64,000 nt of DNA from Pyropia yezoensis (lineage: Eukaryota > Rhodophyta > Bangiophyceae > Bangiales > Bangiaceae). The notes under the pieces are model-generated. The model saw nothing but the letters and a program-made list of their open reading frames with translations. It was not told the DNA's origin and ran no database searches. Location: positions 21,860,020 to 21,924,019 of the forward strand of contig CM020620.1 of the NCBI GenBank assembly GCA_009829735.1, read 5' to 3'. A program made the position numbers and the translations under genes. The stretch's first letter is position 1; every line of letters begins with the position of its first letter. Positions 18,913 to 32,200 of the stretch are shown here, in pieces.

Positions 18913-19445
18913 CCGCCCACCCTCCCAGGGAGCATCGCCGCCCGCAGGGCGCTTGCAGACAGAGCTGGCGGCGGCGGCCACGTGACGATCGTCTCACCAA
19001 GCCCTGCCACGGCCTTGAGAACCTTCCGCGGGAGAGGCCGAGCCAGGACCTGCGCCGCGTCACGGTCATCGGCTTCCTCGGCCAGGCCATGCGCCTTGAC
19101 AGCTGCCGCGATGGCCTCTGCGCGTTCATCATCATCTACGTCGCTGCCGGGGTCACCAGCCCACTCCCACGAGTCCTGCGGGTTGACCCACCGTGCCCGC
19201 AGCGGCCCAGTCGCCACGGTCACGGGCGCCTGTGGGTAGCGACCAGCATAATCGAGAACAGCGTCAAAAGCAACTGCAGACGCCTCGAGGAGGCTCAGCT
19301 GCGACGGGGCCACGACAGCCGAAGCGGCAATGTGGGAGAGCGTGGCGCTGGGGAAGGGGTAGGTACAGGGTTCACCATCCCGACCATCGGATAGACGGTC
19401 CGCATACGTGGTCGGGGTGTGATGAATGCCCGACGGGAGCGCCAT
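18909..19445 (-). CDS. Possible upstream exon of the AAA ATPase gene
   Basis: Open frame of about 178 residues on the same strand, from the ATG at 19445 (MALPSGIHHTPTTY). It overlaps the 5' end of the AAA frame in another phase. Its composition looks like real protein (RWVNPQDSWEWAGD, DDDERAEAIAAAVKAHGL). Candidate donors such as GGTGAGAC lie just before the overlap, so a small intron could connect it to the AAA gene. It could equally be a separate small gene. No domain is recognised. Confidence 0.4.
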   Translation of the reverse strand: MALPSGIHHTPTTYADRLSDGRDGEPCTYPFPSATLSHIAASAVVAPSQLSLLEASAVAFDAVLDYAGRYPQAPVTVATGPLRARWVNPQDSWEWAGDPGSDVDDDERAEAIAAAVKAHGLAEEADDRDAAQVLARPLPRKVLKAVAGLGETIVTWPPPPALSASALRAAMLPGRVGG

Positions 19446-20249
19446 AGTCTGCCGCCACGGGTGAGTAACGCAGCAATCGCCGCAGCCTCTCGTCCCCGTG
19501 GTCCCGCCAACGCCTGGACCCCTCCACCCCCTTGCCGCCAGCTCACAGCAATTCGGTGAGGGACAGAAAGGGCGCCGGCAGTGGGAATAGGGGAGGAGTT
19601 TCAACCTGTGCCCGGGCCAGGAGTGCACCACCTCTCGAGCTGGTGTACATCAGCGGCCAAGGTGCTCTGTGACTTTCGTCGCCACCCAGCGCCTCCCTCT
19701 CCGCTCTTAACAGGAAACCCAACGCCAAAAGAGGAGGGAGCGGCTCAAATCAACTGCGCAGGGCATGGCCATGCGTGCAGGACCGCGTCAGCATTGTGGG
19801 ACCGACAGGCTCAGCTGCGATGCAACGAGGTCGACGTCATCTTCGTCGAGCAACGTGCGCATGCGGTGTCGCAGTGGTTGCTTGATCCCGACTCAGCCAT
19901 CAAGTCATGATTACACTTAGGGTAAACCCAGCGTCCGAGCATCGCGATGTTTACAATATGAGGGTGGAGGAGCAGCCAATCCAAGAGCCAGCCCGGCAAA
20001 AGTCGGTCGGCAAGGTGTGGACCGTGCAGCCAATGTCATGGAAAGGCGTCGAAACTGGGCCATCAGTGACAATAGTGCGTGTTTTGGACCCGCAAAGTGC
20101 ATAATCGATGCACAAATGAACGGATTGTATTGCTGCCACCTGGGCCGGGTTGCGACCGGAGCTACGTGCAGCCAATAGCAGCCTCCGAATCGCGACGGGC
20201 CTCGCTCTTCGATTGCTGACGTTCCTTCCGTGATTAGGAGAGCCCATCG
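19446..20249. other. Intergenic region between the AAA gene and element A2
   Basis: Moderate GC, with short frames only. It probably contains the promoter of the minus-strand AAA gene. It runs straight into the A2 insertion point; the same ancestral sequence resumes at 42536. Confidence 0.5.
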
Positions 20250-20254
20250 CGTAC

Positions 20255-20723
20255 TGTGGCAGTATTGACCCCCAGGTAGGGGGGCAACACGTGCCATGCA
20301 AGGGGCGGCAGGCCACTAGCCTGATCCGTTCCTCCCCCTACATTTGGGTCCATATTCCCTAAGTTTGGGATAGTTAGCTTAGTAGTAAATCCAACTTGGA
20401 TTTGAGGGTTTTCTGCATTTATCGTCTTGAATTTTCGTGTGGCCCGGTGGGCAGGTGCTGGGGTGGGAGATTCTGAGTGGCGAGATTTTGAGTGGACCCT
20501 GGGGGGATAAGGGGAGGTACAGCGGGGCTTGGCCCTGCGTCCCCGTCCCGACCAAGAAACTGTTGGACCACACACCATCCTCTTGTTTGTCCGTGGGGGG
20601 TTTGCCCCACAACAGGGACAGAGTGTGTGCGACTTGCACTTCTTCCGGTTCCCCCGACACGGGAGGCAGCCGTTGCACACCGCTCCAACTTGGGTGCCGT
20701 GTGTGCATGTGGTTTTTGCCACA
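20255..20723 (+). repeat. 5' LTR of A2 (469 bp, long type)
   Basis: TGTGGCA...TGCCACA. Compared with A1 it has an extra block of about 71 bases near 20478-20552, beginning after GATTCTGAGTG and including GGACCCTGGGGGGATAAGG. Confidence 0.95.
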
Positions 20724-20842
20724 TTTGGTGGAGCAGCAGGGGACAGAGGTAAACTTTACCTCCGGGTGCACCCGGGTGTAGGGGGCCCTCTGTCTCAGAG
20801 AAACGGTGGACTAGGACCGTGTCATACGGATCGTCAGCCAAC

Positions 20843-22789
20843 ATGGCTAGCTCGGACCCCCCGTCGTCCGGGGAGTACATGGGTGACGCACGTACTTCAG
20901 TGCCTTTGAATACTGGTGAGACACAGGTGGGTTTACCTGGGGTCGCAGAGGGACTAGAGGTCCCTCAAGCCAGCAGGACTGGAAGTGCGGGCGGGCAACA
21001 GGCCACCCCGACTCAGTCGGGAGTTCACTCGGGTGACACTTCTGATGTGGGTGGGCCGAAGTCTGGCCACCGTGTGGTATACTCAACGGGAACGTCCCAA
21101 GGGGTGAGGACTGTCCTCGCGGGTTCCACTCGGGTTGGAGCCAACTTTGGCTTGGAGCCGTCGCCAACTAGGCTTTCGGAGGACGGCGGACCTCCGTTGG
21201 TCGGCGATGGGCTCGCGCCCATGCCCCCGGTTGAGGCCCCTGAGGAACGTGGTCACCCCTCAGGTGGACTCCCGGAGGCGGACCGAGACTCAACTGGAGT
21301 CGTCAATCCACTCCTCGCGGAAACTGTCCGTCGGGAGGCGACCAATGTGTTGCGGCAGACTTTGCCGGACCTGGTGGTCACGATGACGAATACTATTCTG
21401 AATCAGATTGTGGCGAGTTTGCCAGATGGCCTTAATGTCCAGACCGGATTGGGGCTTTCGAGCCCGCAGACGCAGGGGGAATCCCTCCTCACGTCTATCT
21501 CGGGTCGCCCCGAACAGGGGGCGACACCTGTGACTCCCAACGAGGGAGCCACACCATACTCGGTGGGGCGTACGCCCTTCATGGGGGAGTTCCCCCCGGA
21601 AACGCCGGCGGCTACACCAAGCGCGCCGCGCCGGACTACAGGCACTGAGGGTGAACTTACCCCAGTGCCACAGCGGCTGTTCCCTCAACGTGAGGTGCCG
21701 CCCAAGATCCAGGTAGCCAACCCGGTCTACCAGAGGATCTTTGACTGTGAGACCTACGCCCTCCACAACAAGTCGGTGGTGTATGGTCCTGACCAGGCCC
21801 GAGCCATGGGCCGTGCCAAGAAGAATGCACTTCATTCTTTTGGGCACAAAGCGGAGTAAGATGGAACCCCCCCCCTCCGTGTCTTTGAGTTCCTACATCG
21901 TTTCACAAAAGCCTGTGACGAAAATGCCATAAGTGAAGGCATGGCTTTTTACATGCTACAGGAGTTTACGAAGGGAGACCTGCGGACAGAACTTATGTCC
22001 GTCATGCCCAGCTCCTCAAGTGGAGGCGCTGGGGAGGTGACTTCCTATTTGGAGCTCGTCAACTGGTTGTTGAGGGCCATGGTTGATGAGGCAGCGCTGG
22101 CTTCTCAAGTCGAGGAGTTTACGCAAGCCCATCAGGAAGAGGCGGAGGACGAGTTGTCCTTTGCGGAGCGAGTCCGTAAGCTCAACAATCTTTGTGGGTT
22201 TCTTCATCCACAAGCTGTGGTGAAGAGTCGGTTTGTGGAGGGACTCCATTGGTCAGTCCGGATGGAGACCCGGGAGCATAACACTGCCCGGGCGACCCTG
22301 GCCGAGTTGGCTAGGTTCGCCTATCGCAGAGGCGAGGCCTACCGAAAGTTGCGGGAGGAACAACGCCAGGAGCGTCAGGCCGAGTTGGCCAAGGAACGGG
22401 AGGAGGCGCGCCAGGCCAGAGAGTTGAGAGAGGCACGCCGAATCCGCAAGGAGAGGGTGGTAGCTGCCGTGGGAACTTCCCAGGGTATCCCTTCGTCTTC
22501 CCCAGTTGGGAAGACCCCTCCCGGAACAGACAATCGGTGTTGGAACTGCAACTCCGATGGACACTGGGCATATGATTGCCCCAAGTTGAGTAAACGCATC
22601 CAACAACTTGTTAGGAATGCGAGTAAGAAGTCGGCTACGAACGAGGTACGTTCACGCCGCGAGGGTGGGTCTCGACCGGTCGTCGCGGTCGCCACACCCT
22701 CGGCGGAGGAGGCGGACACGTCGTCCTCGGCTTCGTCGTCTTCCTCCCCGCCCTCAGATTCGGACGCCAAGTCGGCGGGAAACGAATGA
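20843..22789 (+). pseudogene. A2 gag region
   Basis: Closely matches A1 gag along its whole length, with the same CCHC knuckle (CWNCNSDGHWAYDC) and acidic Ser-rich tail. It is broken (about one break). The end overlaps the pol start as ATGA, as in A1. Confidence 0.9.
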
Positions 22790-25724
22790 CCGTTGGGGCT
22801 TGTCGTCCGAAGCTCACAACGGCAGCCTCGGCCAAGTGGGCCAGGAGGACGAACCAACCGTGCCGGATACTGCGGCGACCTAAGGGAGTCCGCCCACCTC
22901 GGGTAGGACTCCCCAAGAACGTAAACCCACGTCGGGTCATCGCGGTGCTGACGGGTGAGAACTTCCAGGTGGCTGGACGGGTGCAACTTGCCCCCGGCCG
23001 CGCCTGTTGTGCCCGTATCGTACTTGATACCGGGTCAGGAGCCTCCTTGATACGCAAGTCGCTATTACCAAAGGAGGTGAAGCTCCAACGCTGGAGGTCC
23101 AAAGCTGACCATGTGATTGACATCAATGGTGGGGTACTTCCCATCGTTGGTGCCGTGACCCTACCAACTAGGTTGGGGACCCATGAGGTCGACGTGACCT
23201 GTGGTGTAGTTGAGAATATATCGGTACCCCTGCTTCTGGGTACCCCTTATGTTGTTACACAAGTGCCTTTGATTTGTGGCCCTGAGTACTGGGTCAAGTT
23301 GATGAATGGGGAGACTATCCCCATCCTTGGTAAGGGAAAGTCTGTGGCTCCTGTGACAGTTTCACAGTCGAAGCCTGTTTGCTCTGTGAGGGAAGGGTTT
23401 ACTGCTACCCTGCGTCTAGCCCGTAAAGTCACGTTGCCCCCCAACTCGGTGGCGCACGTTGATGTTGTAACTGATTATACGGGGAACGGGTTGGTGCACC
23501 CTCACCCCCGTCTTGCTCGCAAGCACCAAGTGCATGTTGCCCTTGGCACGATGGACTCCAAAGCCGGAGTCCCGTGGAGGATACAGGCGATGAACCTGAG
23601 CTCGTCGCCCCAGTACTTCACGTCGGGAGCCAAGTTCGGCTATATCGACCAATACGAGGGACCGGTAGTAGCGGTCACCCTCAACGCGGGCGCAAGTAGC
23701 GACCCGAAGTCCGGAAAGGAGAAGCATCAAGCCAAGTCGGCCGCCTCTCCTCGGCCCCATGTGAACATGGAGGGTGTCCCCCCCAGGTTGAGGGTTCAAG
23801 TTGAACGCCTCTTGGACCAATATCACAAGTTGTGGGATGGTCAATTGGGACTCATGAGAGCCACCGAACACCGGATCGAGTTGAAGCCCGGTGCACCCCC
23901 TATACGCCAACAACCGTATAGGGGAGGACCTCGTTCAAGGGCCCTCGTTAAGGAGCAAGTTGCTCGCATGGAGGCCCTCGATGTGATCGAGGCCAGCAAC
24001 GCCGAGTGGGCGAGTCCGGTGGTTATCGTCCCCAAAGTTGATGGGACCCCCCGGTTCTGTATCGACTACCGTAAGCTCAACGAGAGCACGGTGAAGGACA
24101 GTTATCCCCTACCTAGGATGGATGACTGTCTGGACTCTCTGGGGGAGGCGAACGTGTTCTCTACCCTGGACTGTAACGCGGGGTACTGGCAAATTCCCAT
24201 TGCCCCGGAGGACAGGCATAAAACTACCTTTACCTGTCACTGTGGTACCTACCAGTGCAAGCGCCTACCGTTTGGTCTGTGTAACGCGCCGGCAACTTTC
24301 CAGCGCGCTATGGACATGATTCTGGCCGGAGTACGGTGGCAGATCTGTCTTGTGTACCTAGACGATATCATTGTGTTCTCCCGAAGTCCGGAGGAACACA
24401 TTGGCCATCTTGGCCAGGTGTTCAAGCTACTTGCTGACGCCGGTGTGTCACTGAAGGCGAGTAAGTGCCACCTCTTTACTCAAGAGGTGGAATACTTGGG
24501 ACATGTTGTCCGTCCGGGGCGTCTCAGTGTCAACGAGAAGAACTTGAGGGCCATTCGTAAGGCTCAGTACCCCCGGACCCAGACCCAGATGAGGAGCTTC
24601 CTCGGGATGTGTAACGTGTACCGACGTTTCACCAAGGGCTTCGCCAAGGTGGCGAAGCCGTTGAATGAGCTAGTGAGCTCAACGCTACCGAAGGACCTGC
24701 CTCCCCCAAGTCGGGTGGAGCAGGAATCCTTTGAGACTCTTCGGGACCTTCTGCTGAAGCCCCCCATCTTGGCTATTCCCAGGTTGGGAGGCCACTACAT
24801 CCTGGATGTGGACGCTAGCTACGACCAACTTGGTTGTGTGTTGCTTCAGCAGCAGCCGGACAAGGAGTACTTGCCGGTGGGATACTTCAGTAAGGGGCTG
24901 AACTCGGCCGAGAAGAACTACGGAGTCACCGAGTTGGAAGGACTCGCAGTGGTGTGGGCGGTGACGTCACTTCGTCACTACCTAGAGGGTGAGAAGTTCC
25001 TCATCCGCTGTGACCACCGCGCGTTGCAGTTCATCTTCAAGACGGACTGTACGAACACTCGTCTCAACCGGTGGAGGGTGCGACTGGCACCCTTCAACTT
25101 TGACATTGAGTACCGACCTGGCAGGCAACATGCCCTTGCCGACGGCCTCTCTCGGGTACCTACCGAGGGGCTGGACACTAACCCAGTCCATGAGGACATC
25201 CCCATCGTGGGGGTAGTCACGCGCTCGGGTCAGGCGTTGAACCCCGAGGCGCCAGCGAACAAGAAGTACTTGCCCCTGTCCCTGGACGAGGTGGTGAAGG
25301 CCCAGGCCGAGGATCCCTTCTGCAAGTCGCAGAGGGATACATTGGATACAGTGGTGGAGACGCGTTTCTTTCTGGGAGACGATGGCCTCCTCATGAGGAG
25401 GGGGGTATTCCAAGGGACTGAACAACTTGTCGTCCCCGCATCCCTCAAGGACAGTATCCTTGAGAGGGAGCACAACGCTCCGTCGGGTGGACACCTGAGG
25501 TCTAGTAAACTGTACCAGACCCTGAGGACCGGGTACTACTGGCCGTCCATGGTGGTGGACATCTACAGTTGGGCGGCTGCCTGCACAAGTTATGCGCAGA
25601 ACCGTCTGATGGAACGGCGGCCTAATACGGCTATGCTATTGTTCCCGGCCAAGGAGCCCTTTGCCGTCTTGGCGATGGACATCCTTGGGCTACTGGCAGT
25701 GACCGACGAGGGCAACCAGTACCT
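22786..25724 (+). pseudogene. A2 pol, part before the B insertion
   Basis: Protease (DTGSG), RT (YLDD), RNase H and the beginning of the integrase, nearly identical to A1. Element B entered in the integrase core just after the first catalytic Asp region. The target duplication TACCT is at 25720-25724. Confidence 0.9.
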
Positions 25725-26087
25725 TGCAGCAATATGGGTGGCCGTATTGTGACCCTAATGTTAGGGGGGCTACTTCTAGTTCTTGGCTTTTAATTTGAGA
25801 GTCCGTCCTGGTCACGGTATCTACAAGTTACGTATGACCAGAGGGACTTGCATCTTGGAGTGGAGGGTAGTTAGTAGTGTCTTCGAGGGTTTATAACGAG
25901 GGGGCCGGCGGCGAATCCACCGCCGGCCAAGGCAGAACAACAAACCCCTCCCATTTGGGCTCCCATCTTGGTCCCGTGGCTTGTGCTCCAAGGACAGCAA
26001 CTTTGGCCTCCCGGTGACGTTGGTGCCGATCCCCCTTGGTGAGTGTTCCCTGAGAGTGGACGTGTGTTGGATTCCTATTGTGCTACA
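25725..26087 (+). repeat. 5' LTR of B
   Basis: Begins TGCAGCAATATGGGTGG (TGTAGCAATATGGG in the 3' copy) and ends TTCCTATTGTGCTACA. A TATA-like TTTATAACG at 25890 is a likely core promoter. Confidence 0.95.
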
Positions 26088-26312
26088 TTGGTGGAGCAGC
26101 AGGGGACGGGTTTCCGTCACCTCTGTGGTGACGCCGTCTTCGGCCCTGGCACACGGATAGGGATCCGGTCCTTTTCTTGTACTCGTGGTGTTGCGACCTG
26201 ATCGATTGTGTTGAGTTTTTACCTTTGACTGTGATCTACTGTTACTCTCCCCAATCTACCCCCTCGCTCTCTTATTCGTGGTGATTGTTACGTCGGTTGA
26301 CTGATTGTGACT

Positions 26313-28492
26313 ATGGCTACCCAAGAGACAGGGAACGTTCAAGATGACGGATCGACGTCGACGCCGACCCCGGAGGTGACTACGGGAACCGGGATCGGGA
26401 ATCCGATCGACAACATTGAGACGCCAATGCTTTCCGGTGCCGGGTCGACGTTTGGCACGGCTCGGACGATAGGAGGCGGGGGTCCGCCTCAACTGTCATC
26501 GACCGACCTCACTCCGCCGCCTCCTTCACCAGGGGATTCCCTGATGGCATCATTGGCCCGCATCGAGGCCCGGTTTTCCGGGCTCGACGCCCGTCAAGAT
26601 CGGACGGAGGACGCAATGGCAGTGTTGATGTCAACACGCCACACGACGGGACCCCGACGTGTTCCTCCCACACCGGTACGGTTCGAACCGGCCGGACTAC
26701 TTTCGGAGTCCACCAGGGTCAACCCCGGTGTTGCTCTTCCTGGACAACCCCCGGACACAATGGGGTATGCATCCGACTCGTCGGCAGAGTTGGAACGGAG
26801 TCACACGGAGCGATACGCTCGGAGCACCCGAAGCTGACTCCGCGGACACGACCCGGCGGATACTTACGCCGGTGGAGAGTCGGTTATTGGGGGAGGGGGT
26901 ACCCTCTCACAGTACCCCCACGACGAAGGAGGCCAGGCAACTCGGGTTCCCGAGGTGCCGACGCCTGAAGTACCATCTTCAGTGGTGGAAGCTATGACCG
27001 CGCAGGTAACTGCGAGCCTACTGAAGCGGATGGAGTCCGATGAGTTTTCTCACCAACTGGCTAAGCGACTGGATACCCAGGACGCTGACACGGAGATCGT
27101 TAACGAGGTCTTCCGGTCGGTTCTTACTCCGGAACGCTATCGTTTGGAGGACCGATCTACCACCGTATCGGAATCGATGCGCAATACGTCGCACCGAGCG
27201 ATTCGCTCTATGCAGACCCTTATGAAGGGAGTCCCTATGTTCGGGGGCCCCAACGGACGCCCGTTGGCAGTCATCGGCTACTTTGTTTCAAGGCAGCCGC
27301 GGACAAGGCACTCGTTGACGAGGGGCTGGTCCTGGAGATCCTCCCGTTTTTCGTTGATGAACGGGTACGAGGCATCCTCCGCCAGGCATCCCCGATGCCG
27401 GGAATGAGGGTCGCAGCCACCCCCATGGATTACCGTGGTATACTGAAGGAGCTGCTTAGCAGCTACCTCAATGAGGACAAGTGCGAAGACCACTATCGGG
27501 CCCTTCGCACCGCCACCGCCCAGTCCTGGGAGGATGACGAGATGTTTGGACGCCGGATCCACGAGCTCGACTACGAGCTGGGGAAGCTTCTCAGAGAAGG
27601 GGAGCTACGGGCCATCCTGTTCGCAGGAGTACCCAACTACGTGCGGATATCCGCACGGGGCGCCAACACGGCACGGACGAACTTCAGTCGACTGATGCAT
27701 ATGTGCAAGTCCCTAGAGGACGCCTACCGGGTTCTACACCCGGAATGTGCCTTGGCCCCGAAGCCCAAGGGTGAGGGAGGCAAGCCCAGTCTTACCCCGG
27801 TACCGAGGCAAGAGAAGGTGGAACGTAAGGCCGCACCAGTACTGGTGGCGACCGAGCATACCCCTACGGGTGAGGATGAACCTCTAGTTGACCAACAGGG
27901 TCACCTGTTGCTACCGGCGACGCCGGTGATTGATGAGCACGGTACGGTAGCGTACATTGCTCCGGCGGGGACCCAGTTCCAGGTCAGCGAGGGCACGGGA
28001 CGTCGCGTCCCGTACGTACGGACTACGGGGTACTCCCCGGTGACGGGTGACCCTCACCAACCCTTGCCAACATGGGCGGTGCGCACGGAGGCACCCCCGC
28101 AGATTTCGGGGCGACCCAACCGGTTGGGGGAGTCCATGTTCCGGTTGACCCAAGGACCCGAGGCCTACCAGGGAGCAGGCACTCGGGCGCCTGAGGGAGG
28201 CAACCGCAGCTACGGGGCTACCCCGATGCGAACTCAAGGGGGGACCGGCACGTCCGGATGTATGTTGTGTGGGGATCCCAAACACTGGGTGTCTTCCTGC
28301 CCACTCATCCCCGAGGAGTCTCGGCGGGCAGCGGCGCAACGCAAGGCATCCACCGGGGGGTATCCCGCCAGAGCACCCGGACCCGCACCGGGTAGGCAGC
28401 CAGCTCCAGGTGGAGTACTGGCCGTCGAGGAGGCACCTCCTCAGCCGGAGGTCCCGGCGGACAGCACTCTACCAAGGGCGGGAAACGAGTAA
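26313..28492 (+). pseudogene. B gag region
   Basis: Starts MATQETGNVQ with a Thr/Pro/Gly-rich N-terminus. A capsid-like helical part lies at about 26990-27740. A CCHC-type knuckle, CMLCGDPKHWVSSC, lies near 28258-28299. It ends RAGNE, resembling the KSAGNE end of family A gag. It is broken (about two breaks). Confidence 0.75.
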
Positions 28493-28500
28493 GAGGAAGG

Positions 28501-29217
28501 ATGACCGGGGGGCGCTGGGGTAACCCAAGCAAGCCACCCCGGAGTACCGCGGGGAAAGCCCCACGGAGAGTGCGGTTGAGCCGACGCCGCATCAACCCCC
28601 GGGTACACCTTCCGGCCCCGACGATACGGCGTCAGGGGATTGATGGCCAACCTCCAAGGTTGGGAGGAGAGGACGGGAAGCCCCGTCACATGGAACCAGA
28701 CAAGGGCCCTGTTCAGGATGCCCGAGCTACACCGGATATCGGTGTGGGCCACGTACTGTTCACCTTGGAGAACTTCAAGGTATCAGCTACACTGGCGGTT
28801 GACCCCCAGTCGACACGATCGTACTACCCTGTACTGGATACAGGGGCTGGACCCAACCTTATCCGGAAGGACACCCTCCCGGACAAGTGGCTTCCGCGAG
28901 TCAGAGTGACTCGGGGACCCACCATCAAGGACGCGAATGGTCGCCTCATTCGTACGACCGCAGCGATGTCGCTGCGGGTTACCATCGGGGAACTCACCAC
29001 GGAAGTCGACTTCCTGGTGTGTGAGACCCTATCGGTGCCCTGCATATTGGGATGCACCTTCATCAACGTTCACGTTGATGCAATCCGGCCTGGCCGGAGG
29101 ACCGTCGAGCTGCAAGAGGCCGACGGGACGAAGCGAGGACATACGGCTATCGTCAGGGACCTGACGCTACATGGGAGCCACGTTAACGTCGCTGAGATGT
29201 ACGCAAGCGTCGAGCCG
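28501..29217 (+). pseudogene. B pol, protease region only
   Basis: Opens 8 bases after the gag stop, at an ATG. An aspartic-protease DTGAG is at about residue 113, with LGCTFI further on, as in retroviral-type proteases. Family resemblance to A pol includes the segment VLFTLENFKVSATL before the active site. The region ends where the reversed copy C begins. Confidence 0.8.
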
Positions 29218-29261
29218 CTTCGACTTGACGCACTCTCTTGGCACTGTTGCTCGGCCTTCCC

Positions 29262-32200
29262 TCACATTGAGGGAGGGCTGTTAGGGTCTATCTCATTCCG
29301 GGCACAGTACGCCCGGACCTTCTCAGCGGGAAGGTCCTCCACATACTCCCACGTATCGTCCTTGGCTTTGTAGCCAAACCAACGCACCCTCAACATGAGG
29401 CGGTCAGTGTCTTCATCCCATCCGTGGTCGATGAACTTATCGAACACGTACTCCTGCGGGCCCTGTTTGGCCGCAGGCAGTGAGGGGAGGCGCCACGCTT
29501 CTAACGCACGCGCCCAGGCTGGGTCGCCTGCAGGCGGTGGTGCAACTTTGACCACGTCCTGTCCGTTCACTGTGCGGACCCCATCGTCACTTTCGATGGT
29601 GAAGCGCCGCCCATCAATACGAAGGACCTGGTACGGCCCCTTCGTCTGGAATACCAGATTACCCCCAGTTGGGGTGTGCGAGTGTACCAGCACCCAGTCA
29701 CCCTGCTCGGGGACGTGCTTAGCATTGCGCACCTTTTTGTCAAAGATACGCTTGTAGCGCTTTTGTGCTTTGTCCATCTCAGCCCTGACTTTAGGGATGA
29801 GGTGCTCCAGCCTAGCAGCGAACTCCGCCTTACTCTCAGTAGGAGTAGGCGTACTGCCACCATCCTCCCTAGTTGGGAGCGACCGCCGCACGGCAATAGA
29901 CCGCACGCGACGGGAGGTCACAAAAGCGAGGGGTACTTCCCCGGTAGATGAGTGAACCTGCGAATTATAGGCAGTAGTAAGCATAGAAATGTATTGGTCC
30001 CACGTCTTCACGTGCTCACTCACATAGTGGCGCAGCTGCCTAACAATAGTTTTGTTGAAGCGCTCCACCTGCCCTTTAGTTTGTGGGTGGTAGGGGGTGG
30101 CATAGTTTGCCTGAACCCCCAACATATCCAGCACTCCCTGAAACAGTACAGACGCAAATTGCGGTCCATTGTCCGATAGTGTACTATTTGGGATGCCATA
30201 CGCGGCAACCCAGTGATCTAGGAAGGCTGACACGACCGACATGGCCGTGATCTCTGCCAGTGGGATCGCTCGCGTAAGTTTCGTGAAGCGGTCACAGATG
30301 ACCAGGAGGTACTGGTTGCCCTCCTCGGTCACTGGCAGTGGCCCAAGGATGTCCATCACCAACGCGGCAAAAAGCTCCTTGGCCGGGAACAATAGCATAG
30401 CCGTAGTAGGCCGCCGTTCCATCAGACGGTTCTGCGCATAACTTGTGCAGGCAGCCACCCAACTGTAGATGTCCACCACCATGGACGGCCAGTAGTACCC
30501 GGTCCTCAGGGTCTGGTACAGTTTACTAGACCTCAGGTGTCCACCCGACGGAGCGTTGTGCTCCCTCTCAAGGATACTGTCCTTGAGGGATGCGGGGACG
30601 ACAAGTTGTTCAGTCCCTTGGAATACCCCCCTCCTCATGAGGAGGCCATCGTCTCCCAGAAAGAAACGCGTCTCCACCACTGTATCCAATGTATCCCTCT
30701 GCGACTTGCAGAAGGGATCCTCGGCCTGGGCCTTCACCACCTCGTCCAGGGACAGGGGCAAGTACTTCTTGTTCGCTGGCGCCTCGGGGTTCAACGCCTG
30801 ACCCGAGCGCGTGACTACCCCCACGATGGGGATGTCCTCATGGACTGGGTTAGTGTCCAGCCCCTCGGTAGGTACCCGAGAGAGGCCGTCGGCAAGGGCA
30901 TGTTGCCTGCCAGGTCGGTACTCAATGTCAAAGTTGAAGGGTGCCAGTCGCACCCTCCACCGGTTGAGACGAGTGTTCGTACAGTCCGTCTTGAAGATGA
31001 ACTGCAACGCGCGGTGGTCACAGCGGATGAGGAACTTCTCACCCTCTAGGTAGTGACGAAGTGACGTCACCGCCCACACCACTGCGAGTCCTTCCAACTC
31101 GGTGACTCCGTAGTTCTTCTCGGCCGAGTTCAGCCCCTTACTAAAGTATCCCACCGGCAAGTACTCCTTGTCCGGCTGCTGCTGAAGCAACACACAACCA
31201 AGTTGGTCGTAGCTAGCGTCCACATCCAGGATGTAGTGGCCTCCCAACCTGGGAATAGCCAAGATGGGGGGCTTCAGCAGAAGGTCCCGAAGAGTCTCAA
31301 AGGATTCCTGCTCCACCCGACTTGGGGGAGGCAGGTCCTTCGGTAGCGTTGAGCTCACTAGCTCATTCAACGGCTTCGCCACCTTGGCGAAGCCCTTGGT
31401 GAAACGTCGGTACACGTTACACATCCCGAGGAAGCTCCTCATCTGGGTCTGGGTCCGGGGGTACTGAGCCTTACGAATGGCCCTCAAGTTCTTCTCGTTA
31501 ACACTGAGACGCCCCGGACGGACAACATGTCCCAAGTACTCCACCTCTTGAGTGAAGAGGTGGCACTTACTCGCCTTCAGTGACACACCGGCGTCAGCAA
31601 GTAGCTTGAACACCTGGCCAAGATGGCCAATGTGTTCCTCCGGACTTCGGGAGAACACAATGATATCGTCTAGGTACACAAGACAGATCTGCCACCGTAC
31701 TCCGGCCAGAATCATGTCCATAGCGCGCTGGAAAGTTGCCGGCGCGTTACACAGACCAAACGGTAGGCGCTTGCACTGGTAGGTACCACAGTGACAGGTA
31801 AAGGTAGTTTTATGCCTGTCCTCCGGGGCAACGGGAATTTGCCAGTACCCCGCGTTACAGTCCAGGGTAGAGAACACGTTCGCCTCCCCCAGAGAGTCCA
31901 GACAGTCGTCCATCCTAGGTAGGGGATAACTGTCCTTCACCGTGCTCTCGTTGAGCTTACGGTAGTCGATACAGAACCGGGGGGTCCCAACAACTTTGGG
32001 GACGATAACCACCGGACTCACCCACTCGGCGTTGCTGGCCTCGATCACATCGAGGGCCTCCATGCGAGCAACTTGCTCCTTAACGAGGGCCCTTGAACGA
32101 GGTCCTCCCCTATACGGTTGTTGGCGTATAGGGGGTGCACCGGGCTTCAACTCGATCCGGTGTTCGGTGGCTCTCATGAGTCCCAATTGACCATCCCACA

